Below, in pieces: positions 34,172 through 42,589 of a DNA stretch of 64,000 nucleotides (its first letter is position 1; the number at the start of each line of letters is the position of its first letter). Under the pieces are notes generated by a model. It did not search any database. It had not been told where the DNA came from and was given only the letters and a program-made list of their open reading frames with translations. Source of the DNA: Colimorpha_A sp045543555. GTDB lineage: Bacteria; Bacillota; Clostridia; Oscillospirales; CAG-272. Position numbers and translations under genes: made by a program. The DNA lies in NCBI GenBank assembly GCA_045543555.1, contig JAZQMQ010000018.1, forward strand, positions 1 to 64,000, given 5' to 3'.

Positions 34172-36130
34172 ATGAAAAACGAAAACAAAAATACTGCCAA
34201 AAAGAACGGCATCTTCTCAACTATCAAGCGTTGGGGCAGACGTATGTTCTTCGGCGCAAGCAACGAGATGTCAAAGGACGTTCTTTTCGTTGAAAAGATT
34301 GAAAGCCCGTCCGTTATGGCTGTTAAGGCATTCTTCCGCAGAAAGCTGGCAGTTGGAGCTCTTGTGGTGCTTGTTTCCTTGTTCCTTCTTGTATTCATCG
34401 GACCGCTCGTTATGCCGATGGATCTTAACTATGAGGATCCCCTTCAGGCAAACATTGCGCCTACGCTTTCTATGCTTGATGTTCCTAAGGCAGTTAAAAA
34501 TGACGTTAAAACTATCACTGGATTTTCTAACTTCACAATAGGACTCAATAATTCCGGTAAGGTATACCTTTGGGGTAATACCAATGATGCACTTTCCAAC
34601 GTTGATTTTTCCGATATTCCCGATGAAGTAAAGAACGGTAAGGTCGCTTATATCGCATCGGGTTCCGACCACATTATTGCAATTACCGAGGATGGAAAGA
34701 TCATCGGTTGGGGTGATAATACCGTTGGTCAGTACGGATATGTGAAGAATGAAAACGATCCGTACATTCAGATGCCAAGCGAGTTTATAGAAGGCACAAT
34801 TGATGCATCTAAGGTCGATCAGCTTATCTGCGGCTTCCAAGCAACAGGTCTTATTGTCGACGGACAGCTGCATATGTGGGGAAACACAAATGCACTTCTC
34901 AGCTTGAAGGAATATTCCGAAGGCAAACTTCCTAGCGAGGGTGTTAAGAAGGTTGCTTTCTCAAACTATTATGCGCTTCTTCTTATGGAGGACGGAACCG
35001 TAACAGGCGGTACTACACTGTCCCTTAATCAGACTGGATATTCCAGCACTGAAGGCAAGATTAAGAATCTCGGTGCTTATCTTGAGGGAAAGACTGTAGT
35101 TGATATTGCTGCTACAAACAACTGCTATTCTTTGGTAATGGCAGACGGAAGCGTTATCGTGTTCGGAAGCTTTCAGTACGGCGAAACTGATTTCCCGAAA
35201 TTCGCAAACGGCGAAAAGGTTGTATCCGTTACCTCAGGTACACGTCACTTTGCTGTAATCACCGATAAGGGTCTGGCTTACACTTGGGGTCACAATGACC
35301 ACGGTCAGGCAAGCCTCAAGGGTGTTCCCGCATCCGAAGTATATTGCGGATCCAAGCAGACCTATATTGTGAATGAAAACGACGATGTAACCGCAAAGGC
35401 AGGTCTTAAGGGCTACCTTATGGGCACCGATAACCGCGGAAGAGATGTTCTTACACGTATCATCCACGGCGGTAAGATGACTATGACGGTCGGTGCTGTT
35501 TCGGTTATTGTTTCGACGATTATTGCTATTATTGTTGGATGTATTTCCGGATATTTCGGTGGTTGGGTCGATATGCTTCTGATGCGTGTTACCGAGATTT
35601 GCTCATCTATTCCTTTCCTGCCGTTTGCAATGATGCTTTCATATGTACTTAATACAACAGATTTGAGTAATTACGGAGATCAGGATAAAATCAGGATATT
35701 TATCATAATGATAATACTCGGACTCCTTTCTTGGCCGGGTCTTGCAAGAATGATTCGTGCACAGGTGCTTGCAGAGCGTGAAAAGGAATTCGTGGTTGCA
35801 GCTAAGTCAATGGGTGTTAAGGAAAGCAAGATCGCATTCAAGCACATCCTGCCTAACGTTATTTCGATAATTCTCGTTAACGTTACTCTCGATTTCGCAG
35901 GTTGTATGCTTACCGAGTCCTCGCTTTCTTATCTCGGATTCGGCGTTCAGCTTCCTCAGCCTACTTGGGGTAATATGCTTAATGGTGCTAAAAACAGCCT
36001 TGTTATCCAGAATTATTGGTGGCAGTGGGTATTCCCGGCAATCTTCCTTGCAATTGCAACCATCTGTATCAACATTATAGGCGATACGCTCCGTGACGTC
36101 TTCGACCCCAAGAGCAGCAGTGAAAGATAA
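34172..36130 (+). CDS. oppC: Oligopeptide permease OppC with inserted seven-bladed RCC1-like propeller
   Basis: 652 residues against a usual ~300-350. Residues 1-100 are the normal OppC start with helix 1 (KLAVGALVVLVSLFLLVFIG, 59-78). Residues about 103-408 are an insertion of seven RCC1-type repeats: 114-136 (GKVYLWGNTN), 159-182 (GKIIGWGDN), 217-240 (GQLHMWGNT), 260-283 (GTVTGG), 310-333 (GSVIVFGS), 352-375 (GLAYTWGHND), 389-408. The permease resumes at GYLMGTDNRGRDVLTRIIHG and runs to the EAA loop (FVVAAKSMGVKESKIAFKHI) and SYLGFGVQLPQPTWG. The insertion is in the first extracytoplasmic loop, so the propeller faces outside, near OppA. The reading frame is unbroken, so this is a fusion and not a decay product. 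Confidence 0.92.
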   Translation: MKNENKNTAKKNGIFSTIKRWGRRMFFGASNEMSKDVLFVEKIESPSVMAVKAFFRRKLAVGALVVLVSLFLLVFIGPLVMPMDLNYEDPLQANIAPTLSMLDVPKAVKNDVKTITGFSNFTIGLNNSGKVYLWGNTNDALSNVDFSDIPDEVKNGKVAYIASGSDHIIAITEDGKIIGWGDNTVGQYGYVKNENDPYIQMPSEFIEGTIDASKVDQLICGFQATGLIVDGQLHMWGNTNALLSLKEYSEGKLPSEGVKKVAFSNYYALLLMEDGTVTGGTTLSLNQTGYSSTEGKIKNLGAYLEGKTVVDIAATNNCYSLVMADGSVIVFGSFQYGETDFPKFANGEKVVSVTSGTRHFAVITDKGLAYTWGHNDHGQASLKGVPASEVYCGSKQTYIVNENDDVTAKAGLKGYLMGTDNRGRDVLTRIIHGGKMTMTVGAVSVIVSTIIAIIVGCISGYFGGWVDMLLMRVTEICSSIPFLPFAMMLSYVLNTTDLSNYGDQDKIRIFIIMIILGLLSWPGLARMIRAQVLAEREKEFVVAAKSMGVKESKIAFKHILPNVISIILVNVTLDFAGCMLTESSLSYLGFGVQLPQPTWGNMLNGAKNSLVIQNYWWQWVFPAIFLAIATICINIIGDTLRDVFDPKSSSER

Positions 36131-36150
36131 AGAGGTGGAAGGAGAAAACT

Positions 36151-37170
36151 ATGGCACTTTTAGAAGTAAAAAACCTTCATACCTTCTTTAAAACAAGAAA
36201 AGGTATTGTAAAGGCTGTAAACGACGTTTCTTATTCTCTCGAATCCGGAAAAACCATCGGTATCGTTGGCGAGTCGGGCTCGGGTAAGAGCGTTTCGGCA
36301 ATGAGTATCCTTCAACTTCTCGACGGAAATGGCTACATTGCCGACGGAGAGATCATTTTCGAGGGCACAGACTTAACAAAGCTCACCCAGGATCAGATGT
36401 ACGATATCAGAGGTAACAAGATATCCGTCATCTTCCAGGAGCCTATGACGAGCTTGAACCCCGTTTTTAGCGTTAAAAAACAGCTCAGCGAGCCTTTTAT
36501 GATCCATCAGAAGATGAAAAAGAAGGAAGCTGAGGCAAAGGCTCTTGAAATGCTCTATGCAGTTCAGATCCCCAATCCCGAGCAGGTAATGAGACAGTAT
36601 CCTCATCAGCTTTCGGGCGGTATGCGTCAGAGAGTTATGATAGCTATGGCGCTTGCATGCAGACCTAAGATCCTTATCGCCGATGAGCCCACTACCGCTC
36701 TCGACGTTACGATTCAGGCTCAGGTGCTTCGTCTGATGAATGATCTTCAGAGAGAAAACGGCACTTCAATTATATTCATAACACACGACCTCGGCGTAAT
36801 CAACGAGATGGCTGACGACGTCGTTGTTATGTACTGCGGTCAGGTTGTCGAGCAGACCTCCGCAAGAACTATTTTCACGAACTGTCCCGTAAGCCATCCT
36901 TACACGGAAGGACTTATGTACAGTATTCCGAGAATAGACAATATTACCGAAAAGCTCGAACCCATTCCGGGTGTTGTTCCTCATCCTCTGGCACTTCCCA
37001 AGGGATGCAAATTCGCGCCCAGATGTAAATATGCAACGCAAAAATGTCTTGAAGAGGAGCCTCCGTTGCTTGAGGTAAATCCCGGACAGAAGGTTCGTTG
37101 TTTCTATCCCGATAAGGAGGTGCGAAACAGTGTCGAACACCAACAAACTGTTGTCAATAACAAACCTTAA
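36151..37170 (+). CDS. oppD: Oligopeptide ABC transporter ATPase OppD
   Basis: 339 residues of normal layout. Walker A GESGSGKS (K46), Q-loop VIFQEPMTSLNPVF, signature LSGGMRQRVMIAMALA, Walker B LIADEPTTALD, H-loop ITHDLG, and the C-terminal oligopeptide domain with VVPHPLALPKGCKFAPRCKYA and two further Cys (a CxxxxC..C pattern known to bind an Fe-S cluster in some Opp/Dpp ATPases). GGAAGGAG precedes ATG 36151. It overlaps oppF by 41 bases. Confidence 0.95.
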   Translation: MALLEVKNLHTFFKTRKGIVKAVNDVSYSLESGKTIGIVGESGSGKSVSAMSILQLLDGNGYIADGEIIFEGTDLTKLTQDQMYDIRGNKISVIFQEPMTSLNPVFSVKKQLSEPFMIHQKMKKKEAEAKALEMLYAVQIPNPEQVMRQYPHQLSGGMRQRVMIAMALACRPKILIADEPTTALDVTIQAQVLRLMNDLQRENGTSIIFITHDLGVINEMADDVVVMYCGQVVEQTSARTIFTNCPVSHPYTEGLMYSIPRIDNITEKLEPIPGVVPHPLALPKGCKFAPRCKYATQKCLEEEPPLLEVNPGQKVRCFYPDKEVRNSVEHQQTVVNNKP

Positions 37171-38779
37171 AAAGTATTTCCCGATAGCAAAGAGCCACAT
37201 TTTTCAGAAAAATCAGCTCTACGTAAGAGCTAACGAGGAAATTACCATAGACATTATGCAGGGTGAGACCTTCGGACTTGTCGGTGAATCGGGTTGCGGT
37301 AAATCCACTCTCGGAAGAACCGTGCTCCAGCTTTACGATCAGACCGCGGGAAGCACAATGTACTACGGACGTACTGTTGCAGATCTTGCCCCTAAGTACG
37401 TCGAAAAAACATTGAAAAATGCTCCCAAAATGATCGCGCTCTATCACAAGGCGCAGAAAAAGGCAGACGATCTTGCAACGCAGTGTGAGGAGCTCGGCGA
37501 CAACGCTACGTTCTTCCAGCTTCAGAACAAGAACCTTGCAGCTGCAGAGGCTGAAACGGCTTTCAATAACGTTGTTAAGATCCTCGGCGGATTTGCTGCT
37601 CTTGACGATTGCCGTACAGGAGCTGACCTTCTTCTTAAGAAGTACAAGACCGACGTTGCTATCGCTAAGCTCAACGAGAAGATCAGACTTGTTGACAATG
37701 AGATCGATTTCTGCGAAGCTTCTGTAAAAGAGCTTAAAAATTCTGCGGACAGAGTTAAAGCAGAGAAGAAGATTCATTCATTTAATGCAAAGAAAACGAA
37801 GTTCGTTGCTAAGAAGAAAAAGCTCTCATCGGAAATGGATAACCTGCTTAAGGTCCTTGATGCTGACAATGCCGCAATCGATGCGCTCAAGTCTCAGCAC
37901 GTAGGTGATGAGAAGTTTGACGAATACGAAAAGCATCTCGACACAGGCCTTGATTTGAGCCGTCTTAAGTATTCCGAAATGAGACTTCTCCGCAAGGACG
38001 TTCAGATCATTTTCCAGGATCCTTATTCTTCGCTTAACCCCCGTATGACTGTCGGTCAGATAATCGAGGAAGGACTTGTAACACATAAGTACTTCAAGCA
38101 CGGTTCTCCTCAGATGAAGGAATACATCATCGAGATCATGCGGCGTTGCGGACTTCAGGATTATATGATCCACCGTTATCCTCACCAGTTCTCAGGCGGT
38201 CAGCGACAGAGAATCTGTATCGCGAGAGCTTTGGCTGTTAAGCCTCAGTTCATCGTATGCGACGAGTGCGTTTCCGCTCTTGACGTTTCCATTCAGTCTC
38301 AGATCATTAACCTCCTTGAAGAACTCAAGGAAAAGGATAATCTCACATACCTCTTCATTTCCCACGACCTTTCTGTCGTAAGATACATTTCCGACCGTAT
38401 TGGTGTTATGTATCTTGGAAATATGGTAGAGCTCGGAACTGCAGAAACAATATTCAAGGATCCCAGACATCCTTATACTGTTGCACTTCTTTCCTCCATA
38501 CCCACAACCGATATGGAGAGCTTGACCAAGGAGCGTATTATCCTTGAGGGTAATATCCCCAGCCCGATCAAGCCCCCGGAGGGATGTAAGTTCCACACAC
38601 GTTGCTACATGGCTTGTGATAAGTGTAAGAGAGTTCCTCCTCCTTATGTTGAGGTTGATCCCGGACACTTTGTTGCTTGTCACTTCCTCGATAAGAAGAT
38701 TGATGAGAACGGTAACTATCTCTTTGATGTTCCCACAAGAACCAGAAACACTAGAGTAACTGAGCCTGATCAGGAGTAA
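37130..38779 (+). CDS. oppF: Oligopeptide ABC transporter ATPase OppF with large coiled-coil insertion
   Basis: 549 residues against a usual ~320. Walker A GESGCGKS (K58) is followed by the normal YYGRTV, then about 190 extra residues (roughly 84-273), then the domain resumes at LSRLKYSEMRLLRKDVQIIF (Q296), signature FSGGQRQRICIARAL, Walker B IVCDECVSALD and H-loop ISHDLS. The insertion is Lys/Glu/Ala-rich with heptad patterns (AIAKLNEKIRLVDNEIDF, KKKKLSSEMDNLLKVLDA), a likely helical hairpin or coiled coil between Walker A and the Q-loop. Walker B has Cys-Val in place of the usual Pro-Thr after DE. GTG 37130 is the start, with AAGGAGG 9 bases upstream, inside oppD. Confidence 0.92.
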   Translation: MSNTNKLLSITNLKKYFPIAKSHIFQKNQLYVRANEEITIDIMQGETFGLVGESGCGKSTLGRTVLQLYDQTAGSTMYYGRTVADLAPKYVEKTLKNAPKMIALYHKAQKKADDLATQCEELGDNATFFQLQNKNLAAAEAETAFNNVVKILGGFAALDDCRTGADLLLKKYKTDVAIAKLNEKIRLVDNEIDFCEASVKELKNSADRVKAEKKIHSFNAKKTKFVAKKKKLSSEMDNLLKVLDADNAAIDALKSQHVGDEKFDEYEKHLDTGLDLSRLKYSEMRLLRKDVQIIFQDPYSSLNPRMTVGQIIEEGLVTHKYFKHGSPQMKEYIIEIMRRCGLQDYMIHRYPHQFSGGQRQRICIARALAVKPQFIVCDECVSALDVSIQSQIINLLEELKEKDNLTYLFISHDLSVVRYISDRIGVMYLGNMVELGTAETIFKDPRHPYTVALLSSIPTTDMESLTKERIILEGNIPSPIKPPEGCKFHTRCYMACDKCKRVPPPYVEVDPGHFVACHFLDKKIDENGNYLFDVPTRTRNTRVTEPDQE

Positions 38780-38782
38780 TTT

Positions 38783-38995
38783 ATGCGCTTCGGACTCAAA
38801 AAAGAGGCACATATAAAGTCGGAAGAAAGAATGCTTGAGGATGAACTTAAGCTGAAAGAGGAGATCAGCAAGGAAGGTGGATTTGATAAGCACGATGCTG
38901 TTGCAATGATCATATCTGCTTACATTGTAATTGTTCCCGTTGTTCTTCTGGCGCTGTGTATTATGCTCGGCATTGGATATCTTCTGTTTACGTAA
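38783..38995 (+). CDS. 70-aa single-pass membrane protein of the opp operon
   Basis: It begins 3 bases after the oppF stop. Residues 1-42 are charged (KSEERMLEDELKLKEEISKE) and helical; residues 43-69 are a hydrophobic segment (MIISAYIVIVPVVLLALCIM). No family is recognised. Position in the operon and size suggest a small transporter-associated subunit. A cytoplasmic amphipathic helix could meet the OppF insertion, but that is inference. A terminator follows. Confidence 0.7.
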   Translation: MRFGLKKEAHIKSEERMLEDELKLKEEISKEGGFDKHDAVAMIISAYIVIVPVVLLALCIMLGIGYLLFT

Positions 38996-39000
38996 TAATT

Positions 39001-39034
39001 TATCGCCGCTTGATATACAAGCGGCGATATTTTT
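39001..39034 (+). terminator. Terminator of the opp operon
   Basis: ATCGCCGCTTG pairs with CAAGCGGCGAT around ATATA, followed by ATTTTT. Confidence 0.9.
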
Positions 39035-39035
39035 A

Positions 39036-39063
39036 TTGACAATGTTTTCATATGTGATATAAT
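39036..39063 (+). promoter_or_regulatory. Promoter of the SGNH-hydrolase operon
   Basis: TTGACA (39036-39041), 16 bases, TATAAT (39058-39063), 35 bases before ATG 39098. Confidence 0.8.
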
Positions 39064-39097
39064 TAACTAAATAAATAATATTTAGGAGAAGTATAAA

Positions 39098-39664
39098 ATG
39101 ATAAAGGTTGCTTTACTTGGTGATTCCATCAGACAGATCGGATACGGAAACGCAGTTTGTGAGCTTTTAGGTGACGAATACAGCGTATTTCAGCCCAACG
39201 ATAATTGCAGATTTGTAAAATATACGCTTCGCTGTGTTTTGCATGAATGGAGATCTTCTCTTGAGGAAAGCGACGTTATCCATTGGAATAACGGACTTTG
39301 GGATATTTGCAACCTTGGTGACGGAGTTTTTACGACGTACGAAGAATATAGAGAAAATATGTTAAGGGTTGCTACGGCGCTCAAAAAATATGGAAAAGCA
39401 GTTATTTTTGCAACGACCACACCTGTAAGAGACGGGCATCCGTACAATTCTAATGATGTAATAAAGGAATATAATGATCGTATTGTTCCGGAGCTGATAA
39501 ATATGGGTATCATTATTAATGACCTTCATAAGACAGTGGTTGCAGATGTCAATAAATATATTCTCGAAAGCGATATGATACATCTATCTGAAGAAGGTAT
39601 TAATGCTTGCGCAACTCAGGTTGCAGAAATCATCAGAGCAACAGTAAAGGACGCTAGAAAGTGA
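39098..39664 (+). CDS. SGNH/GDSL hydrolase
   Basis: 188 residues. Block I ALLGDSIRQIGYG with the nucleophile Ser, block III-like HWNNGLWD, and block V DMIHLSEEGINA with Asp-x-x-His. No signal peptide, so cytoplasmic. SGNH enzymes remove acyl groups from carbohydrates or lipids; substrate not evident. AGGAG precedes the start. First of three genes spaced 9 and -1 bases apart. Confidence 0.85.
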   Translation: MIKVALLGDSIRQIGYGNAVCELLGDEYSVFQPNDNCRFVKYTLRCVLHEWRSSLEESDVIHWNNGLWDICNLGDGVFTTYEEYRENMLRVATALKKYGKAVIFATTTPVRDGHPYNSNDVIKEYNDRIVPELINMGIIINDLHKTVVADVNKYILESDMIHLSEEGINACATQVAEIIRATVKDARK

Positions 39665-39673
39665 GAAAAAGCA

Positions 39674-40321
39674 ATGAACTTGGGTAATGTAGTCATATTC
39701 GGAGACAGCTATTCAACCTATGCTGGCTGTATCCCGGAGGGATATGCCCACTACTACGGCAGAGAAGATACCGAAGGCTGCGGCGTTAAGAACGCCGATA
39801 TGACCTGGTGGCGTATGCTGATAAATGAATGCGAGGGCAATCTGCTCTTAAACGACAGCTGGTCGGGATCAACTGTTGGCTATACGGGTTATAATGGAGA
39901 TTGCTCAAAGACCAATTCCTTTATATTCCGCCTTCAGAGGCTTATTGAAAACGGCTTCTTTGAAGACAACAAAATCGATACTATTCTCGTTTTTGGCGGC
40001 ACTAACGACAACTGGGCTAACGCTCCCGTGGGTGAGGTTAAGGCAGGTGACATTGAATGGGACGAGCGCTTCCTTGTGCTTCCCGCGTTCTGTCACTTTG
40101 CGTCACTTCTTAAAAAGTGCGCTCCCTCCGCACGCGTTATCTTTATTGTAAATACCGATCTCAAACCAGAGGTTGAGCAGGGAATTATCCGCGCAGGTAA
40201 GCTTTACGGCTATGAGAGTGTTCTTCTTTCCGACATCGATAAATATTCGGGACATCCTACTGATCTCGGCATGGTGCAGATAAAGGATCAGATAAAGGAT
40301 CAGATAAAGGCGGTACTCTGA
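39674..40321 (+). CDS. SGNH/GDSL hydrolase, second paralogue
   Basis: 215 residues. Block I VIFGDSYSTYAG (Ser), LLNDSWSGSTVGY, block III VFGGTNDNW (Asn) and block V SGHPTDLGM (His). Only loosely similar to the gene before it. The C-terminal IKDQ IKDQ IK arises from a 12-base tandem repeat (40277-40310). Predicted cytoplasmic deacylase. The stop and the next start overlap as TGATG. Confidence 0.85.
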   Translation: MNLGNVVIFGDSYSTYAGCIPEGYAHYYGREDTEGCGVKNADMTWWRMLINECEGNLLLNDSWSGSTVGYTGYNGDCSKTNSFIFRLQRLIENGFFEDNKIDTILVFGGTNDNWANAPVGEVKAGDIEWDERFLVLPAFCHFASLLKKCAPSARVIFIVNTDLKPEVEQGIIRAGKLYGYESVLLSDIDKYSGHPTDLGMVQIKDQIKDQIKAVL

Positions 40322-40968
40322 TGGTAAGATTTATTATAGTGCGCCACGGGTATAGTGTGACAAATAAAGTACAAATGTTCGCAGGACATCTTGATGCCGA
40401 GCTTGACGAGATAGGCTATACTCAGGCACAGTATCTGAAGAACTACATCTGCTCAAATTATCATATCGACAGCATATATTCAAGTGACTTAAGAAGAGCG
40501 GTTGACACCGTGCGCCCCATTGCCGACGAGCTTGGACTTGAAATAAAGACCGAAAGCGGAATCAGAGAGCTTGATGTGGGAGAGTGGAAGGGCCTTTTAA
40601 CTTCGGAGGTTGCGGAGAGATACCCAGAATCCTATGCAGTATTCCTCAAGGATGTTGGTAACGCTCATCCCGAGGGTGGAGAGAGCTATTCCGACCTTGC
40701 TGAGAGGACGGATGAAGCATTCAGGCGCATAGCAGCTGAAAACGAAGGCAAAACGGTTCTTGTCGCAACCCACGGCGGTGTAATAAGAGTCCTTCGTTGC
40801 CTTTGGGATGGCTACTGCGTAACTCATGCTCAGGTGCTCCCCCACGTTGCTAACGCTTCTGTTTCCGTTGCAGAATATGATAATGGCAAATTCAACTTTG
40901 TATCCGTCGGATATGCCGGTCACTTAAACGATAATGTCAGCCAAAAAGATGTAAAACAACTTTTTTAA
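40321..40968 (+). CDS. Histidine phosphatase family protein
   Basis: 215 residues of the phosphoglycerate-mutase-like branch. RHG motif IIVRHGYSVTNK (phospho-His), then SSDLRRAVDTVRP, EGGESYSDLAERTDEAF and the second catalytic His in LVATHGGVIRVLRC. It removes phosphate from a small metabolite (substrate unknown; resembles GpmB/CobC-type). Third gene of the operon, translationally coupled by TGATG. Confidence 0.9.
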   Translation: MVRFIIVRHGYSVTNKVQMFAGHLDAELDEIGYTQAQYLKNYICSNYHIDSIYSSDLRRAVDTVRPIADELGLEIKTESGIRELDVGEWKGLLTSEVAERYPESYAVFLKDVGNAHPEGGESYSDLAERTDEAFRRIAAENEGKTVLVATHGGVIRVLRCLWDGYCVTHAQVLPHVANASVSVAEYDNGKFNFVSVGYAGHLNDNVSQKDVKQLF

Positions 40969-41068
40969 AATTTGAAGATTCTACGGTAAAATAGCAGACG
41001 TCTTCTTATTTGAAATGCAAAAAATGTAAAATACGCATTTTATCAGGGTTGTAAGTAATCTTGATAAT

Positions 41069-41103
41069 AAAAAGCACCGACAAAATTGTAGTCGGTGCTT
41101 TTT
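41069..41103. terminator. Bidirectional terminator
   Basis: AAAAAGCACCGAC (41069-41081) pairs with GTCGGTGCTTTTT (41091-41103), between convergent genes. Confidence 0.88.
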
Positions 41104-41125
41104 ATATATTCTTTCATTATGATCT

Positions 41126-41791
41126 TTATTGACCAATAAGTTCAAAACGATTGCGTTTACTTTTTATCAGTCCTTCGTTGCAAAGCTTGCTTATTTCATT
41201 GCTTAATCCGCTTCGGTCAACTCCAAGATAATCGGCAAGCTCCTGACGGTCAAAGGGGATGACAAAAATGTTGCTTCCTGCTTTTTTTGATTGAATGCTG
41301 AGATACTTAAGAAGCTTTTCTCTTGTGGTTTTTCCTGATGTAATTTCAATGCGCTGATGGAGAATAATATTTTGTGTGGCGATGTCCTTCATTAAATTAA
41401 AAATTAATTGATGATGAAATCCGCATGCGTTTGAACAGGTATGAAGTATATGAGAGCATTCAATGAACATAACGTAGCTAGGCTCGTCTGCAATGACTGA
41501 AAAAGGGAGCTTTTTTATATCGGAGGCTGCAAATGCCTCGCAAAAGGTTTGTGAGGGAAGAACCTCGGAGAGAATTATACGATTCCCGTCGTAATCAAGA
41601 GAGGTAACGTGAAGTACACCGGATAAAACTATACCAATGTGACGTGCGCGGTTGCCCTCTGCCATCACGGTATATTTTTTGTCGAAAAAATCCACCCTTG
41701 CGCCGAGACAATTAAGCATTTTTAAAAGCATATCTCGCTCAATACCTAAAAAAAGAGGACAATTTTTTAAAATATCAAAATATTTTTCCAT
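41126..41791 (-). CDS. Crp/Fnr-family transcriptional regulator
   Basis: 221 residues. The N-terminal cyclic-nucleotide-binding-type beta roll (VMAEGNRARHIGIVLSGVLHV, LSEVLPSQTFCEAFA) is followed by the dimer helix and a winged helix-turn-helix (PFDRQELADYLGVDRSGLSNEI, KLCNEGLIKSKRNRFEL). Cys residues in ECSHILHTCSNACG could bind a cofactor, but no canonical FNR [4Fe-4S] set is seen. GGAG lies before ATG 41791 (MEKYFD); upstream ATGs are inside the operator. It is divergent from a ferredoxin-like gene and a flavodiiron gene, suggesting control of oxygen or NO defence. Confidence 0.92.
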   Translation of the reverse strand: MEKYFDILKNCPLFLGIERDMLLKMLNCLGARVDFFDKKYTVMAEGNRARHIGIVLSGVLHVTSLDYDGNRIILSEVLPSQTFCEAFAASDIKKLPFSVIADEPSYVMFIECSHILHTCSNACGFHHQLIFNLMKDIATQNIILHQRIEITSGKTTREKLLKYLSIQSKKAGSNIFVIPFDRQELADYLGVDRSGLSNEISKLCNEGLIKSKRNRFELIGQ

Positions 41792-41804
41792 ACTTTTCTC
41801 CATT

Positions 41805-41847
41805 TGTTGAAAATTCAACATACATATCATTTGTATTATACTATAAT
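41805..41847 (+). promoter_or_regulatory. Crp/Fnr-type palindrome and promoter of the ferredoxin gene
   Basis: TGTTGAA-N2-TTCAACA (41805-41820) lies between the divergent genes. A -10 TATAAT at 41842-41847 lacks a good -35 (CATACA). Its centre (41812.5) is about 41 bases before the predicted transcription start, the class II activator position of Crp/Fnr proteins. On the other strand it also covers the regulator's own start region. Confidence 0.65.
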
Positions 41848-41880
41848 TAGTTCAGAAAATCAAGGAGAAACAAAAAGTTT

Positions 41881-42576
41881 ATGAAAAGAAAAATAATAAA
41901 AATAGACGATGAAAAGTGTAACGGTTGCGGCATTTGTGCTAAAGCTTGTCATGAGGGAGCTATCGAAATGATCAACGGTAAGGCTAAGCTTACCCGTGAA
42001 GATTACTGTGACGGTCTTGGTGATTGTCTCCCCGCTTGTCCTACAAACGCAATAAGCTTTGAGGAACGTGAAGCGCCGGCTTATAATGAGGCAGCAGTCA
42101 GAGCGGCAAAGGAAGTAAAAAATGCAGAAAATCATTCTTGCGCCTGCCCCGGTTCACGCTCGCGGTCTATAAGCAGGGAAGGACAGTATCGGCAAAAGAG
42201 TCAAACCACTCCCAGCCAGCTGATGCAGTGGCCATGTCAGCTTAAGCTCGTCCCGGTAAACGCTCCGTATTTCGATAATGCAGATCTGCTTATTGCAGCT
42301 GACTGCGCTGCATATGCTTACGGAGGATTCCATCAGGACTTTATGAGAAACCGTATAACCCTTATAGGCTGTCCTAAGCTTGACGAAGGGGATTATTCTG
42401 AAAAGCTAACGCAGATAATAGCGTTTAACAATATAAAAAGTGTCAAGGTGGTTCGTATGGAGGTTCCTTGTTGCGGAGGTATCGAAAATGCGGTAAAGCG
42501 TGCTTTGATGAATAGCGGAAAATTTATTCCGTGGCAGGTGATTACAATTACCACGGATGGAAAAATAATAGAATGA
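41881..42576 (+). CDS. Ferredoxin-like protein (two [4Fe-4S] motifs) with a C-terminal domain
   Basis: 231 residues. N-terminal Cys motifs CNGCGICAKACHEGAI and CDGLGDCLPACPTNAI bind two [4Fe-4S] clusters. The rest (LLIAADCAAYAYGGFHQDFM, LIGCPKLDEGDYSEKL, VVRMEVPCCGG) matches clostridial proteins found beside Crp/Fnr and hybrid-cluster-protein genes, and has further conserved Cys. Probable electron carrier or redox partner in nitrosative or oxidative defence. The AAGGAG site is 13 bases before ATG 41881. It is the first gene right of the operator palindrome. Confidence 0.85.
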   Translation: MKRKIIKIDDEKCNGCGICAKACHEGAIEMINGKAKLTREDYCDGLGDCLPACPTNAISFEEREAPAYNEAAVRAAKEVKNAENHSCACPGSRSRSISREGQYRQKSQTTPSQLMQWPCQLKLVPVNAPYFDNADLLIAADCAAYAYGGFHQDFMRNRITLIGCPKLDEGDYSEKLTQIIAFNNIKSVKVVRMEVPCCGGIENAVKRALMNSGKFIPWQVITITTDGKIIE

Positions 42577-42589
42577 AATAGATTTTCTA

